A stretch of 26,271 nucleotides of DNA from the NCBI GenBank assembly GCA_937934165.1, contig CALGZX010000071.1, forward strand, positions 1 through 26,271. The letters run 5' to 3'. The translations under genes and the position numbers were made by a program. Within the stretch, counting starts at the first letter, position 1. Each line of letters starts with the position of its first letter. The stretch comes from an uncultured Collinsella sp. Lineage in GTDB: Bacteria > Actinomycetota > Coriobacteriia > Coriobacteriales > Coriobacteriaceae. This document shows positions 14,778 to 22,972 of the stretch, one piece after another. A model generated the notes under the pieces. That model saw only the letters and a list, made by a program, of their open reading frames with translations. It did not search any database and was not told the DNA's origin.

Positions 14778-14802
14778 GAGGGTCGCTTGCGGCCCTCTTT
14801 AT
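14778..14802 (+). terminator. Terminator between amidohydrolase and kinase
   Basis: GAGGGTC (14778-14784) pairs with GGCCCTC (14791-14797), with one T-G wobble, across GCTTGC, followed by TTTATT. It separates the permease/amidohydrolase pair from the sensor genes and argues against an upstream kinase start at 14768. Confidence 0.65.
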
Positions 14803-14836
14803 TGCTATGGGGTGCGTCGGTAAGAAGGAGATGACG

Positions 14837-16222
14837 GTGGATCTCAATAGGCTGATTCTGGGCAAGAGCTACAACTCTACCAAGGTCTTTCGTACCGCTC
14901 AGCATGTGGTTCAAGCCATCTTGCTCGGTATTGTCGTTCCGCTGCTTATCCTGCTGCTCATCTGGGATCTAACCGATAATCCCAATCCCGTTCCGGCCGT
15001 TGTCGTCATTGCCGGCTTGGTCATGCTGTGCTTCTTCTTCTCGTACGTCTTTGTCGTTCCCGACGACCTCACATCGAGCGCAACCGACCGCACGCTCGCC
15101 ATCGCTTCAAAAATATTCGCCTACACGTCGCGCGGCCTTACGCCCGAAGCTGCCCTGGGCGCCTCTAAGATCATCCTGTCCGAAACTATCGCCTCTGCCA
15201 TCTGCTTTACCGACGGCAAGCAGGTGTTGGCAAGCTGGGGCGAGGACTCGGCAAAATGCCCCGCGGGCACCCCGGTGGTACTGCGGACTACGCTCAACGT
15301 GATCAACAGCGGTGAGCAAAGCGTGTTCTCGCGCGATGCCTCGACCGAGACGGGTGGCTACTTTCCGCGCCTGCGCTCCGGTATTGTCGCACCGCTTACC
15401 GTGCGCGGGCATTGCGTGGGCACGCTCGAGCTGTATTATCCCCGTCTGAGCAGCATCGATATGCGCCAGACGGCGCTTGCCTCGGGCTTTGCCGATCTAA
15501 TTTCCACGCAGCTTGCGAGCTTTGAGCTCGAGCGCCAGGACGAGCTTACGGCCCGCGTGGAGCTGCGCGCCTTGCAATCGCAGGTCGATCCTCATTTTCT
15601 GTTTAACACCATCAGCACCATCGTGTCGCTCGTTCGAACCGAGCCCGACAAGGCGCGATCGCTGCTGATCGACTTCTCCAATTACTATCGTCAGACGCTT
15701 TCTGATTCCGATACCCTCACAACGCTCGAGCACGAGGTGGAACAGGGCACTCGCTATATCAATCTTATGCAGGCTCGTTATGGCGACGGCCGTCTGCGCG
15801 TCTCGGTCGATATCGACTTTGAGGTGCGCGATTGCATGGTGCCGCCGTTTATCTTGCAGCCGTTGCTCGAAAACTGCATCAAGCACGCGCAGCGCGAGAC
15901 CGAGCCGCTTTCTATTCATGTTAGGGCTTTCGAGACCGATGACGGTTTGGAGATCATCGTCGAGGACGATGGCATCGGTATGAGCGAAGAAGTCTGCGCG
16001 CATCTGTTTGAGCAACATCGCCTGGAGGAGCCCGAGAGCATTACCGCCGACGGTTCCATCAAACGAGGCTGCGGCCTGGCGCTCTTTAACGTACTTCAGC
16101 GCATCCATTTCTTTTACGGAGAAGATTCCGGCATGCGCGTGAAGTCCCAGGAGGGCGTGGGAACGCAGGTCATCGTCGAGCTGAACGGCGAGCCGCATGA
16201 GCCGGCGCCGTTGACGGCGTAG
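14837..16222 (+). CDS. LytS-family sensor histidine kinase (first copy)
   Basis: The 461-residue protein has two N-terminal membrane helices (about 23-44 and 51-74), a GAF-like sensor region (about 85-215) and a LytS-type kinase: LQSQVDPHFLFNTISTIV holds the phosphorylated His253, LLENCIKHA the N-box Asn346, and VEDDGIGM the ATP-binding G1 box (about 375-382). It phosphorylates the LytTR regulator encoded 38 bases downstream. I choose GTG 14837 because AAGGAG at 14825-14830 is correctly spaced for it, while ATG 14831 touches the ribosome site and ATG 14768 lies before a terminator hairpin. It resembles the second kinase at 20749 in layout and motifs, so the two are paralogues. The ligand is unknown. 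Confidence 0.9.
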   Translation: MDLNRLILGKSYNSTKVFRTAQHVVQAILLGIVVPLLILLLIWDLTDNPNPVPAVVVIAGLVMLCFFFSYVFVVPDDLTSSATDRTLAIASKIFAYTSRGLTPEAALGASKIILSETIASAICFTDGKQVLASWGEDSAKCPAGTPVVLRTTLNVINSGEQSVFSRDASTETGGYFPRLRSGIVAPLTVRGHCVGTLELYYPRLSSIDMRQTALASGFADLISTQLASFELERQDELTARVELRALQSQVDPHFLFNTISTIVSLVRTEPDKARSLLIDFSNYYRQTLSDSDTLTTLEHEVEQGTRYINLMQARYGDGRLRVSVDIDFEVRDCMVPPFILQPLLENCIKHAQRETEPLSIHVRAFETDDGLEIIVEDDGIGMSEEVCAHLFEQHRLEEPESITADGSIKRGCGLALFNVLQRIHFFYGEDSGMRVKSQEGVGTQVIVELNGEPHEPAPLTA

Positions 16223-16260
16223 CACGCGGTTGGATTGAGAGAAAAAGAGGGGAAGCACAT

Positions 16261-16995
16261 ATGTCCGAAGGCTGGAACATCTTGGTGGTTGATGACGAGC
16301 CTCCCATTAGGGCTGAGCTACGCTATCTGTTGGAAAAGGATACGCGTGTGGGTCAGATTGCCGAGGCGGGCAATGTCACCGAAGCCGTGGAGTCGATTCT
16401 GTCGAACAAGCCCGACGTGTTGTTTTTAGACATTACCATGCCCGGTCGCTCGGGAATTGAGCTTGCCGAGACGCTGCAGAACCTAAAGACGCCGCCGGTG
16501 GTTGTGTTTGTGACGGCGTTTGCCGAGTATGCGGCTGATGCCTATAACCTCGATGCGGTCGACTATGTCGTCAAGCCGGTCGAGGACGCACGCCTGTCAA
16601 AGGCACTCGACAAGATCGAGGCAGCCTTGGGTGTCCGTCGTGTTATCCACGCTCCGCGCCAGCCTTTGCGTCTGACGGTGGACCGCGGGGGCAAAAAGGT
16701 GTTCATTCCCGCCGCAGACGTCTGCTACTTTGAGGCGCGCGCCGATTTTTGCAACGCCATCTGCGCCGAGGGAACGTACCTGATCAATGAGTCGATCTCC
16801 TCGCTCGAGCGTCGCTTGGTTTCCGAGGGCTTTATTCGCGTTCATCGCAGCTATCTGGTCAATTTGGAAGACGTGCACAATGTCGAGATCGGTTCCACGG
16901 GTCTTATGGAGCTCAGACTCGATCGCGTAACCTCGACGGTGCCCGTGTCCCGCCGTCGCGCTGCCGAGGTTAAAGCACACTTGGGGCTTGCGTAG
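16261..16995 (+). CDS. LytTR-type response regulator (first copy)
   Basis: The 244-residue protein has a receiver domain (about 1-125) with acidic pair DDE at 11-13, phospho-acceptor Asp57 in LFLDITMPG, FVTAF and DYVVKPVED, followed by a LytTR DNA-binding domain (about 138-240; KVFIPAADVCYFEARADFCNA, FIRVHRSYLVNLEDV, VPVSRRRAAEVK). LytTR proteins bind paired direct repeats upstream of their targets. GAGGGGA at 16247-16253 precedes the ATG. Its partner is the kinase just upstream. The neighbouring permease/amidohydrolase pair is the nearest plausible target, by analogy with LytS/LytTR systems such as BtsSR and YpdAB that control transporters. No terminator is evident after it. Confidence 0.92.
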   Translation: MSEGWNILVVDDEPPIRAELRYLLEKDTRVGQIAEAGNVTEAVESILSNKPDVLFLDITMPGRSGIELAETLQNLKTPPVVVFVTAFAEYAADAYNLDAVDYVVKPVEDARLSKALDKIEAALGVRRVIHAPRQPLRLTVDRGGKKVFIPAADVCYFEARADFCNAICAEGTYLINESISSLERRLVSEGFIRVHRSYLVNLEDVHNVEIGSTGLMELRLDRVTSTVPVSRRRAAEVKAHLGLA

Positions 16996-17087
16996 ACGGT
17001 CTGCGTGCCGTCGTTTACCATCGCAGGTTTGGCATGGGCGCGCGGTGGGCATAATGGGTGGCATCGAATGAAATCGAAAGGATCATT

Positions 17088-18032
17088 ATGCCCGCGCTTA
17101 TCACCCATCATCTGTTTGGCGAGGAAAGCATCGACCGTCTTCCGCAGGGCGTCATCACGTCCGATGAAGAGCGCATTGCCTTTATCTTGGGCAACCAAGG
17201 CCCCGACCCGTTTTTCTTTCACATTCTGACACCGCGTGTTTCCGACTGCACGCTGCTGGCGCAGGTCATGCATCGGTCGCGCATGTCTCGTCAGTTTGCG
17301 TGCCTGCGCGACGGCGTGTCGCATCTGCTGCCGCGCGACGCCAGCTTGGGTCGTGCCTTTGCGCTGGGCCTGCTGTCTCATTACGTGCTCGACCGCAACG
17401 CCCATCCCTTTGTCTATGAGCAGCAGTTTGGCATTGTCGAGTCCGATTCAGAGCTTGAGGATTCGAGCAGTCAGGTCCATGCCGTGATCGAGAGCGACCT
17501 GGATGTGCTGATGCTGCAGCTTAAACGCGATGGCGCTACGGTTGACGATTACCCGCCGGCGGGCGAGATCGTCACCACCGATCGCATCAATCGCGTGGCC
17601 GGCGTGCTGATGAGCTATGTTGCCGGACGCGTGTACGGCATTGACATTCCGGCGGGGGAGTACGGTGCTGCCGTTGCCAATATGCAGCGACTTTACCGCG
17701 CGATTGAGCCGGCCGGCTCCGCAAAGACGCGCGCGATCTCGCTGGTTGAGGGCTTGGTGCACGATTACTCGCTGCTCGACGGCCTTGCTCATCGCGTGAC
17801 GACGGAGTTGCCCGAGCGCACCGGTAACCTGGGCCATCTGACATGGAAGAATCCCTTTACCGACGAGGTCTCGAACGAGAGTTTCCCCGAGGTCTTTGAT
17901 CGCGCGCTGGGCGATTACGAGTGCACGGTCGCACGTTTTATCGAGACCGGTGACATGGATGCCGTGACCAGTCACGTCAACTACAGCGGTCGCGTGCTCA
18001 ATGCCGATGAGGAGTTCGACCGCGAGGAATAG
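17088..18032 (+). CDS. Zinc-dependent phospholipase C-like protein
   Basis: The 314-residue protein matches the zinc-dependent PLC/S1-P1 nuclease-like fold seen in many uncharacterised Firmicute and Actinobacterial proteins. The N-terminus MPALITHHLFG gives early metal histidines (His7, His8), GNQGPDPFFF carries Asn36 and Asp40, and GLLSHYVLDRNAHPFVY holds His98, Asp102 and His106; this His/Asp set fits metal binding. There is no signal peptide, so unlike secreted phospholipases it seems cytosolic and its substrate is open. ATG 17088 follows GAAAGGA at 17076-17082; the in-frame ATG at 17058 has no ribosome site. A possible promoter (TTGGCA 17029, CATAAT 17050, spacing only 15) lies upstream. 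Confidence 0.75.
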   Translation: MPALITHHLFGEESIDRLPQGVITSDEERIAFILGNQGPDPFFFHILTPRVSDCTLLAQVMHRSRMSRQFACLRDGVSHLLPRDASLGRAFALGLLSHYVLDRNAHPFVYEQQFGIVESDSELEDSSSQVHAVIESDLDVLMLQLKRDGATVDDYPPAGEIVTTDRINRVAGVLMSYVAGRVYGIDIPAGEYGAAVANMQRLYRAIEPAGSAKTRAISLVEGLVHDYSLLDGLAHRVTTELPERTGNLGHLTWKNPFTDEVSNESFPEVFDRALGDYECTVARFIETGDMDAVTSHVNYSGRVLNADEEFDREE

Positions 18033-18133
18033 GGCCCGTGCGTGCCCCTTTGCCGAATCCTTACCGGCGGTTCTGGACAATTGGGGTACGATAAACTAAC
18101 TGCATATCGGGCGAATACGAAGGGTCCCTGTCC

Positions 18134-19393
18134 ATGAAATACACCAAGCTCGAGCGTAACTGGGTTATGTATGATGTGGGCAATTCGGCCCTCGTGCTGC
18201 TCAATACCTCGGTGGTGCCCATTTACTTTAACGCCATCAATACCGGCGCTTCCTCGGCCGACCTGGTGGTCGCCTGGGGCAATGCACAGACGATCGCCTC
18301 GCTGGTCATCGCCATGCTCATGCCCATTCTGGGCGCACTTGCCGACTACGCCGGCAACAAAATCAAGTTCTTCTTGGGCTTTTTCCTCACGGGCCTGGTT
18401 CTTTGCCTGGCGCAGGCTATCCCAATGTCCGCCATGGCATTTTTGACCGTGTACGTGCTGTGCACCATCGGCCTTAACTCTTCTATGACGTTCTACGACG
18501 CCATGCTGCCCGACGTTACCACCGACGAGCGCATGGACGCCGTGTCCAGCTCGGGTTATGCCTGGGGCTACATCGGTTCCACCGTGCCGTTCGTCATCTG
18601 CCTGGCGCTCATCATGGGTGGTCCCGCTCTTGGCGTCCCCACCATGCTGGCAACGCGTCTGTCTTTTATCATCACTGGTGCCTGGTGGCTCGTCTTTACC
18701 CTGCCGCTCATTCACGCCTATAAGCAAAAGTATGGTCGCGAGCGCGGTCCCGAGGACACCATCGGCCACATCGTTGGCGGTGTGTTCTCCGAGGTCGGAC
18801 GTACCATGCGCGAGATCGCCCACAACAAGACCGTGCTGGTCTACATGATTGCGTTCTTCTTCTATATCGATGGCGTCCACACGGTCATTTCCATGGCTAC
18901 CAGCTACGGCTCGGCTTTGGGCATCGACTCGACCCAGCTGGTACTGGCGCTGCTCGTTACGCAGTTCGTGGCCTTTCCGTCCGCCATCATCTACGGCAAG
19001 CTCGCCGGACGCGTGGGCACGCTCAACATGATCCTGGTGGCGGTCGCCGCCTACATGGGCATTGTGCTGTTCGCCGCGTTCTTCCTAAAGACCGCCTTTG
19101 AGTTCTGGGTGCTTGCCATTATGGTCGGCCTGTTCCAGGGCGGCGTGCAGGCGCTCAGCCGTAGCTACTTTGGTCGCATTATCCCCAAGGAAAAGTCCAA
19201 CGAGTACTACGGCTTCTTTGACATCTTTGGTCGTTATGCAAGCGTCATGGGTACCTTCCTAGTGTCGGTCGTTACCTCGCTGACCGGCAACCCGTCGCTG
19301 GGCGTCCTTTCTATTGGCGTGCTGCTGATCGTTGGCTTTATGCTGCTGGTTCGCCTGTCCCGCATGACTCGGGCAGCAGAGCATGCCGCATAG
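18134..19393 (+). CDS. MFS transporter, Atg22/UMF1 type
   Basis: The 419-residue protein has about twelve membrane helices and the layout of the UMF1 (Atg22-like) branch of the major facilitator superfamily: an opening RNWVMYDVGNSA, then PILGALADYAGNKIKFF, in which the acidic-basic loop between helices 2 and 3 is conserved, a central cytosolic loop (about 197-225), FFFYIDGVHTVISMATSYG at the start of the second half, and GGVQALSRSYFGRIIPKE. Bacterial members are poorly characterised; the yeast relative exports amino acids from the vacuole. ATG 18134 follows GAAGGG at 18118-18123. It stands alone, 101 bases after the PLC-like gene. Confidence 0.85.
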   Translation: MKYTKLERNWVMYDVGNSALVLLNTSVVPIYFNAINTGASSADLVVAWGNAQTIASLVIAMLMPILGALADYAGNKIKFFLGFFLTGLVLCLAQAIPMSAMAFLTVYVLCTIGLNSSMTFYDAMLPDVTTDERMDAVSSSGYAWGYIGSTVPFVICLALIMGGPALGVPTMLATRLSFIITGAWWLVFTLPLIHAYKQKYGRERGPEDTIGHIVGGVFSEVGRTMREIAHNKTVLVYMIAFFFYIDGVHTVISMATSYGSALGIDSTQLVLALLVTQFVAFPSAIIYGKLAGRVGTLNMILVAVAAYMGIVLFAAFFLKTAFEFWVLAIMVGLFQGGVQALSRSYFGRIIPKEKSNEYYGFFDIFGRYASVMGTFLVSVVTSLTGNPSLGVLSIGVLLIVGFMLLVRLSRMTRAAEHAA

Positions 19394-19508
19394 GAGTGAG
19401 CGGCTATTGTGCCTGTCCACGGTACTCTTTTGGGGTTATCCGCAATAAACATTGCGACTTGCGAGCAATGATTTGCCCAAGTGGGTATGATGGAATCAGC
19501 TAGGTCGC

Positions 19509-19543
19509 GGGGCGTCGCCTGTGTTTGGCGGCGTCCCGTTTTT
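19509..19543 (+). terminator. Terminator or attenuator between the MFS and glycosyltransferase genes
   Basis: GGGGCGTCGCC (19509-19519) pairs with GGCGGCGTCCC (19527-19537), 11 bp with two G-T wobbles, followed by GTTTTTG. It lies 115 bases after the MFS stop but only 21 before the next start codon. Since TATGAT at 19486-19491 could be a -10 element upstream, it may act in the leader of the next operon. Confidence 0.6.
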
Positions 19544-19564
19544 GTGTTGCAGGGAGGGTAAGGC

Positions 19565-20752
19565 ATGAACGCCACAGTCGTGATTCCAACGTATTGGGCG
19601 GGCGATGACGCTTGCGCAAACGCCCCTGGCACCTATGACCATTCGACGCGACTCAACGCCGACAATCCCGAACTCGACCGCTGCTTGGTCTCGCTTGAGC
19701 AGGTGTGCGACATTCCGCGCATCATCCTTTTGGTGGTCTGTCCCGGTTCTGCCACAGCCGATGTGTCGCTGCGCGTGCACGAGATTGTCGACGCGCATCC
19801 CACGCTCAAGGTCACCGTTGTCACCAACACCCAGGCCTCGCACATCGCAGACCGGGTTGCTCAGATCGCGCCCAAGGGTTCGGGCGAATGCGTGAGCCTG
19901 CGAGGCTACGGTGCCATCCGCAACATGGGGTTAGCCTGTGCCGCTGTGCTGGGGCATGACGCGGTTATATTTTTGGATGACGATGAGACTGTCATCGACG
20001 CCGACTTTATGAAGCGCGCGACCTATGCGTTGGGGCAGCAGACGCGTCAGGGCTTGCCGATCTTGGTCAAGAGCGGCTATTTCTACGATCGCGACGGCTC
20101 GCCGCTGGCTCCCACGGACAAGGCGGGCATCTGCCATCGTTGGTGGACCAAGCGCATCGAGTTCAACCGTTGGATGAAAAAGGCGCTCTCGGGCACCCGC
20201 ATCTCGCGCTCCAACTACGTGTGCGGCGGTCTGATGGCCCTGCACGCCCGCGCCTTTACGCGTGTGGCCTTTGACCCGTTTATCACCCGCGGCGAGGACT
20301 TGGATTACCTCTTTAACATGCGCATGTTTGGCTACGACGTGTGGTTCGATAACGAGTGGACCGTGCGCCATCTGCCTCCGGAGTCCGAAAAGCGCTCACC
20401 GCGCTTTATGCAGGATGTATACCGTTGGTACTACGAACGGGCCAAGTTGACATTCGCCGCGCATCAAAAGGAGCTCATTCCCGTTACGGCGGCATCGCTC
20501 ATGCCCTATCCGGGCCCGTGGATTTCGCGCGAGCTCGACGACCGCGTGCGCAAGACCGCTATGGTCCGCAGCGTGTTTACCCGCGAGCATGAGGGCTACC
20601 TGCGCATTTGGCGCCATGGTATCGGCGAGGCAAAGGCCTATGCGCGCCAAAACGCTGCAAGCTACCTGCGTTTCCAGAGCTTTTGGCCCAAGATCATGGA
20701 CGGGCTTTGGCGTGACGCACAACTGATCAGTATCCTGGAGGGGGCCGAATGA
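19565..20752 (+). CDS. GT-A-fold (family 2-like) glycosyltransferase
   Basis: The 395-residue protein starts with MNATVVIPTYW, the usual nucleotide-sugar strand of GT2-like enzymes. FLDDDETV at about 137-144 gives the DXD-type metal site, and TRGEDLDYLFNMRMFG (Glu244, Asp245) matches the ED catalytic region. The C-terminal 90 residues are mostly helical, without clear membrane helices. It should transfer a sugar from a nucleotide donor; the acceptor is unknown. No other glycan genes are nearby. GGAGGG at 19551-19556 precedes the ATG. Its TGA stop overlaps the ATG of the second kinase (ATGA at 20749-20752), so the two are translationally coupled, an unusual partnership. Confidence 0.82.
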   Translation: MNATVVIPTYWAGDDACANAPGTYDHSTRLNADNPELDRCLVSLEQVCDIPRIILLVVCPGSATADVSLRVHEIVDAHPTLKVTVVTNTQASHIADRVAQIAPKGSGECVSLRGYGAIRNMGLACAAVLGHDAVIFLDDDETVIDADFMKRATYALGQQTRQGLPILVKSGYFYDRDGSPLAPTDKAGICHRWWTKRIEFNRWMKKALSGTRISRSNYVCGGLMALHARAFTRVAFDPFITRGEDLDYLFNMRMFGYDVWFDNEWTVRHLPPESEKRSPRFMQDVYRWYYERAKLTFAAHQKELIPVTAASLMPYPGPWISRELDDRVRKTAMVRSVFTREHEGYLRIWRHGIGEAKAYARQNAASYLRFQSFWPKIMDGLWRDAQLISILEGAE

Positions 20753-22092
20753 TCGACCGCCGCGCCCAGCGCGATAGTTCAATATCAATCTTTCGCATCA
20801 TTGCCGTTGCCTGCGCCATTTGCGTGCTGGTGTACTTTATTTTTGCCTTGGTGACCGGTATCGAGCCGATCGCCACGGTGATTGCCTGCGCGCTGCTGTG
20901 CATCTTTCTGTGCATCTTTATCTTTTTGACGCTCAATCCCGATTCGGTGCGCTCCCAGTACACCGAGGAGACGCTCTCGGTGGCCTCGGCCATGCTCGAG
21001 GACATTAAGGGCGGTCTGACGCAGGAGTCGGCGCGTTTGGTGTGCCGGCGCATTTTGCCCGAGACGCGCGCCATGACGGTGGCCATCACCGACGAGGGCA
21101 ACGTGTTGGCCTGCGCGGGCGAGTTTGAGGAAAAACTACTGCCAGATTCTCCCATCCACACGCTTGCCACACGCTACGTTATCGAACATGGCATCGTGCA
21201 GTCGTTCAACCGTATGGTGGATGTCGTGGGCTCGGATGGCTCGCACAACCAAGTCCCCGCCGGCATTATCGCCCCCATCAAGGTGGGCGATCGTACCGTC
21301 GGCACGCTCAAGTTCTACTACAAGACCCCGCGCGCCGTCGACCGTACCCAGTACGCGCTTGCCTCGGGCTTTGCCGAGATTTTGTCCACGCAGCTCGCCA
21401 TCCACGAGCTCGAGGTACAAAAGGAGCTCACGGCGCGCGCCGAGGTGCGTGCGCTGCAGGCGCAGATTAACCCGCACTTCCTGTTCAACACGCTGAACAC
21501 CATTGCATCGTTTACGCGCACCGACCCGCTGCGGGCCCGCGAACTGCTTCGTGAGTTCTCATCGTTCTATCGTGCCACGCTCGACAACTCGGGATCGCTT
21601 ATTCCGGTCTCGCGCGAGGTTGCACAGACCAAGCGCTACCTTACCTTTGAGAAGGCCCGCTTTGGCGAGGACCGCGTGCTCGCGACGTTCGATGTGTCCG
21701 AGGACGTGGAAGATACGCTGGTGCCGGCGTTCGTGATCCAGCCGATTGTCGAGAACGCCGTACGTCATGGTATGGGCGATGACGACGCCCTGAGGATCGA
21801 CGTGACCGTTCACCAAGACGGCGAGGATGCAATCTTGATTGCCGTGGCCGATAATGGCGTGGGCATGGATGAGGGTACCGCCGCCAGACTGTTTGACGAG
21901 CGCTCTGCCCGTCCCGACGCCAGCTCTCCCCAGGGTGGCGGCGCCGGTGTGGCCATGCACAATATTTCGGAGCGCATCCATCGCTTTTATGGGCCGCACT
22001 CCTATACGCGTGTCGAATCGGCGCCGGGCAAGGGCACCAAAGTGCTCCTTCATCTTGATTTGTCAGAGAGCATCTTTGACATTCAAGAGTAA
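20749..22092 (+). CDS. LytS-family sensor histidine kinase (second copy)
   Basis: This 447-residue paralogue of the kinase at 14837 has two N-terminal membrane helices (about 14-34 and 41-62), a GAF-like region (about 75-205), the kinase segment LQAQINPHFLFNTLNTIA with His243, IVENAVRHGMG with Asn336, and VADNGVGM at about 366-373. It starts inside the stop of the glycosyltransferase gene (ATGA), with GGAGGGGG as ribosome site within that gene. The regulator gene starts 72 bases downstream. The shared segments ALASGFA, ILSTQLA and ELTAR at the sensor-kinase junction show common ancestry with the first kinase. The sensed signal is unknown; coupling suggests a link to the glycosyltransferase product. 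Confidence 0.92.
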   Translation: MIDRRAQRDSSISIFRIIAVACAICVLVYFIFALVTGIEPIATVIACALLCIFLCIFIFLTLNPDSVRSQYTEETLSVASAMLEDIKGGLTQESARLVCRRILPETRAMTVAITDEGNVLACAGEFEEKLLPDSPIHTLATRYVIEHGIVQSFNRMVDVVGSDGSHNQVPAGIIAPIKVGDRTVGTLKFYYKTPRAVDRTQYALASGFAEILSTQLAIHELEVQKELTARAEVRALQAQINPHFLFNTLNTIASFTRTDPLRARELLREFSSFYRATLDNSGSLIPVSREVAQTKRYLTFEKARFGEDRVLATFDVSEDVEDTLVPAFVIQPIVENAVRHGMGDDDALRIDVTVHQDGEDAILIAVADNGVGMDEGTAARLFDERSARPDASSPQGGGAGVAMHNISERIHRFYGPHSYTRVESAPGKGTKVLLHLDLSESIFDIQE

Positions 22093-22164
22093 AATAAAAG
22101 GCTACGGGCTCAACGTCATGCGACGGATGCCCGGCGTAGTTAGTTGACGAAAGGTTTTATCCCT

Positions 22165-22881
22165 ATGCTGCGTGCGATGATTGTGGATGATGAGGCGCCG
22201 GCTCGCTCGGAGCTTCGCTTCCTGCTCGAGCAAACGGGCAAGATCGGCACGATCACGGAGGCGTCGAGCGTCCGCTCCGCCATCGAGATGCTTATGGAAA
22301 GTCGCGTGGATGTCGTGTTTCTCGATATCTCGATGCCCGGTGCCTCGGGCCTGCAACTTGCCGAGGCGCTGCATAAGCTCAAAAATCCGCCGGCGATCGT
22401 GTTTGTGACTGCGTATAGTGACCATGCGGTCGAGGCATTCGACGTGGATGCCGTCGATTATCTGATGAAGCCGGTCGAGGAAGCTCGCTTGGATCGCGCG
22501 ATCGAGAAGGTCATGCAACGCGCCAAGCCGGTTACGGACAGCAAGGTGACCATCGAGCGTATCCCGGTGGAAAAGGGCGGCCGCAAGGTGCTCATTCCCG
22601 TGGACGACATTCGCTTTATCATGGCCAAGGACGATTACTCCTGCATCTATACCGTCGATGATCGCTTTTTGTCGACAACCTCGCTGGCGCAGTTTGAGGC
22701 CAAGCTCTGCGACTTTGGCTTCTTCCGTGTTCACCGCCGCTATATCGTCAACTTGGCGTGCGTCACGGATGTGGAGACGGTGCCCTCGGGCGCCATCCAG
22801 CTGGGCATTACGGGCGTCGACGAACGCGTGCCGGTTTCGCGCCGCCGCGTCGTGCCGCTCAAGAAGGCCTTGAGCCTCTAG
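22165..22881 (+). CDS. LytTR-type response regulator (second copy)
   Basis: The 238-residue protein has a receiver domain with MIVDDEAPARSELRFLLE, phospho-acceptor Asp54 in VFLDISMPG, FVTAYSDHAVEAFDVDAVDYLMKPVEEARL, then a LytTR DNA-binding domain (about 130-238; KVLIPVDDIRFIMAKDDYSC, FFRVHRRYIVNLACV, VPVSRRRVVPLKKAL). ATG 22165 has GAAAGG at 22149-22154; ATG 22177 is possible, and an upstream TTG at 22144 overlaps the ribosome site and is unlikely. It is the partner of the kinase just upstream and closely parallels the regulator at 16261. A terminator follows directly. Confidence 0.92.
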   Translation: MLRAMIVDDEAPARSELRFLLEQTGKIGTITEASSVRSAIEMLMESRVDVVFLDISMPGASGLQLAEALHKLKNPPAIVFVTAYSDHAVEAFDVDAVDYLMKPVEEARLDRAIEKVMQRAKPVTDSKVTIERIPVEKGGRKVLIPVDDIRFIMAKDDYSCIYTVDDRFLSTTSLAQFEAKLCDFGFFRVHRRYIVNLACVTDVETVPSGAIQLGITGVDERVPVSRRRVVPLKKALSL

Positions 22882-22888
22882 TACACTG

Positions 22889-22936
22889 GCCCCGCAGCCC
22901 TGTAGACCAATTGTCTGCGGAGCCGTGGGGCTTTTT
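22889..22936 (+). terminator. Terminator of the second two-component operon
   Basis: GCCCCGC (22889-22895) pairs with GTGGGGC (22925-22931), one wobble, with inner GCAG/CTGC pairing as an alternative, followed by TTTTT. It lies seven bases after the regulator stop. Confidence 0.75.
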
Positions 22937-22972
22937 GTATATACGTCGAATCGGTTTTGCAGAAGGGATCCC

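Noticed and set aside
14768..14836. Upstream ATG start for the first LytS kinase
   Set aside because: It would place the start inside the terminator hairpin and palindrome region and lacks a ribosome site, while AAGGAG fits GTG 14837.
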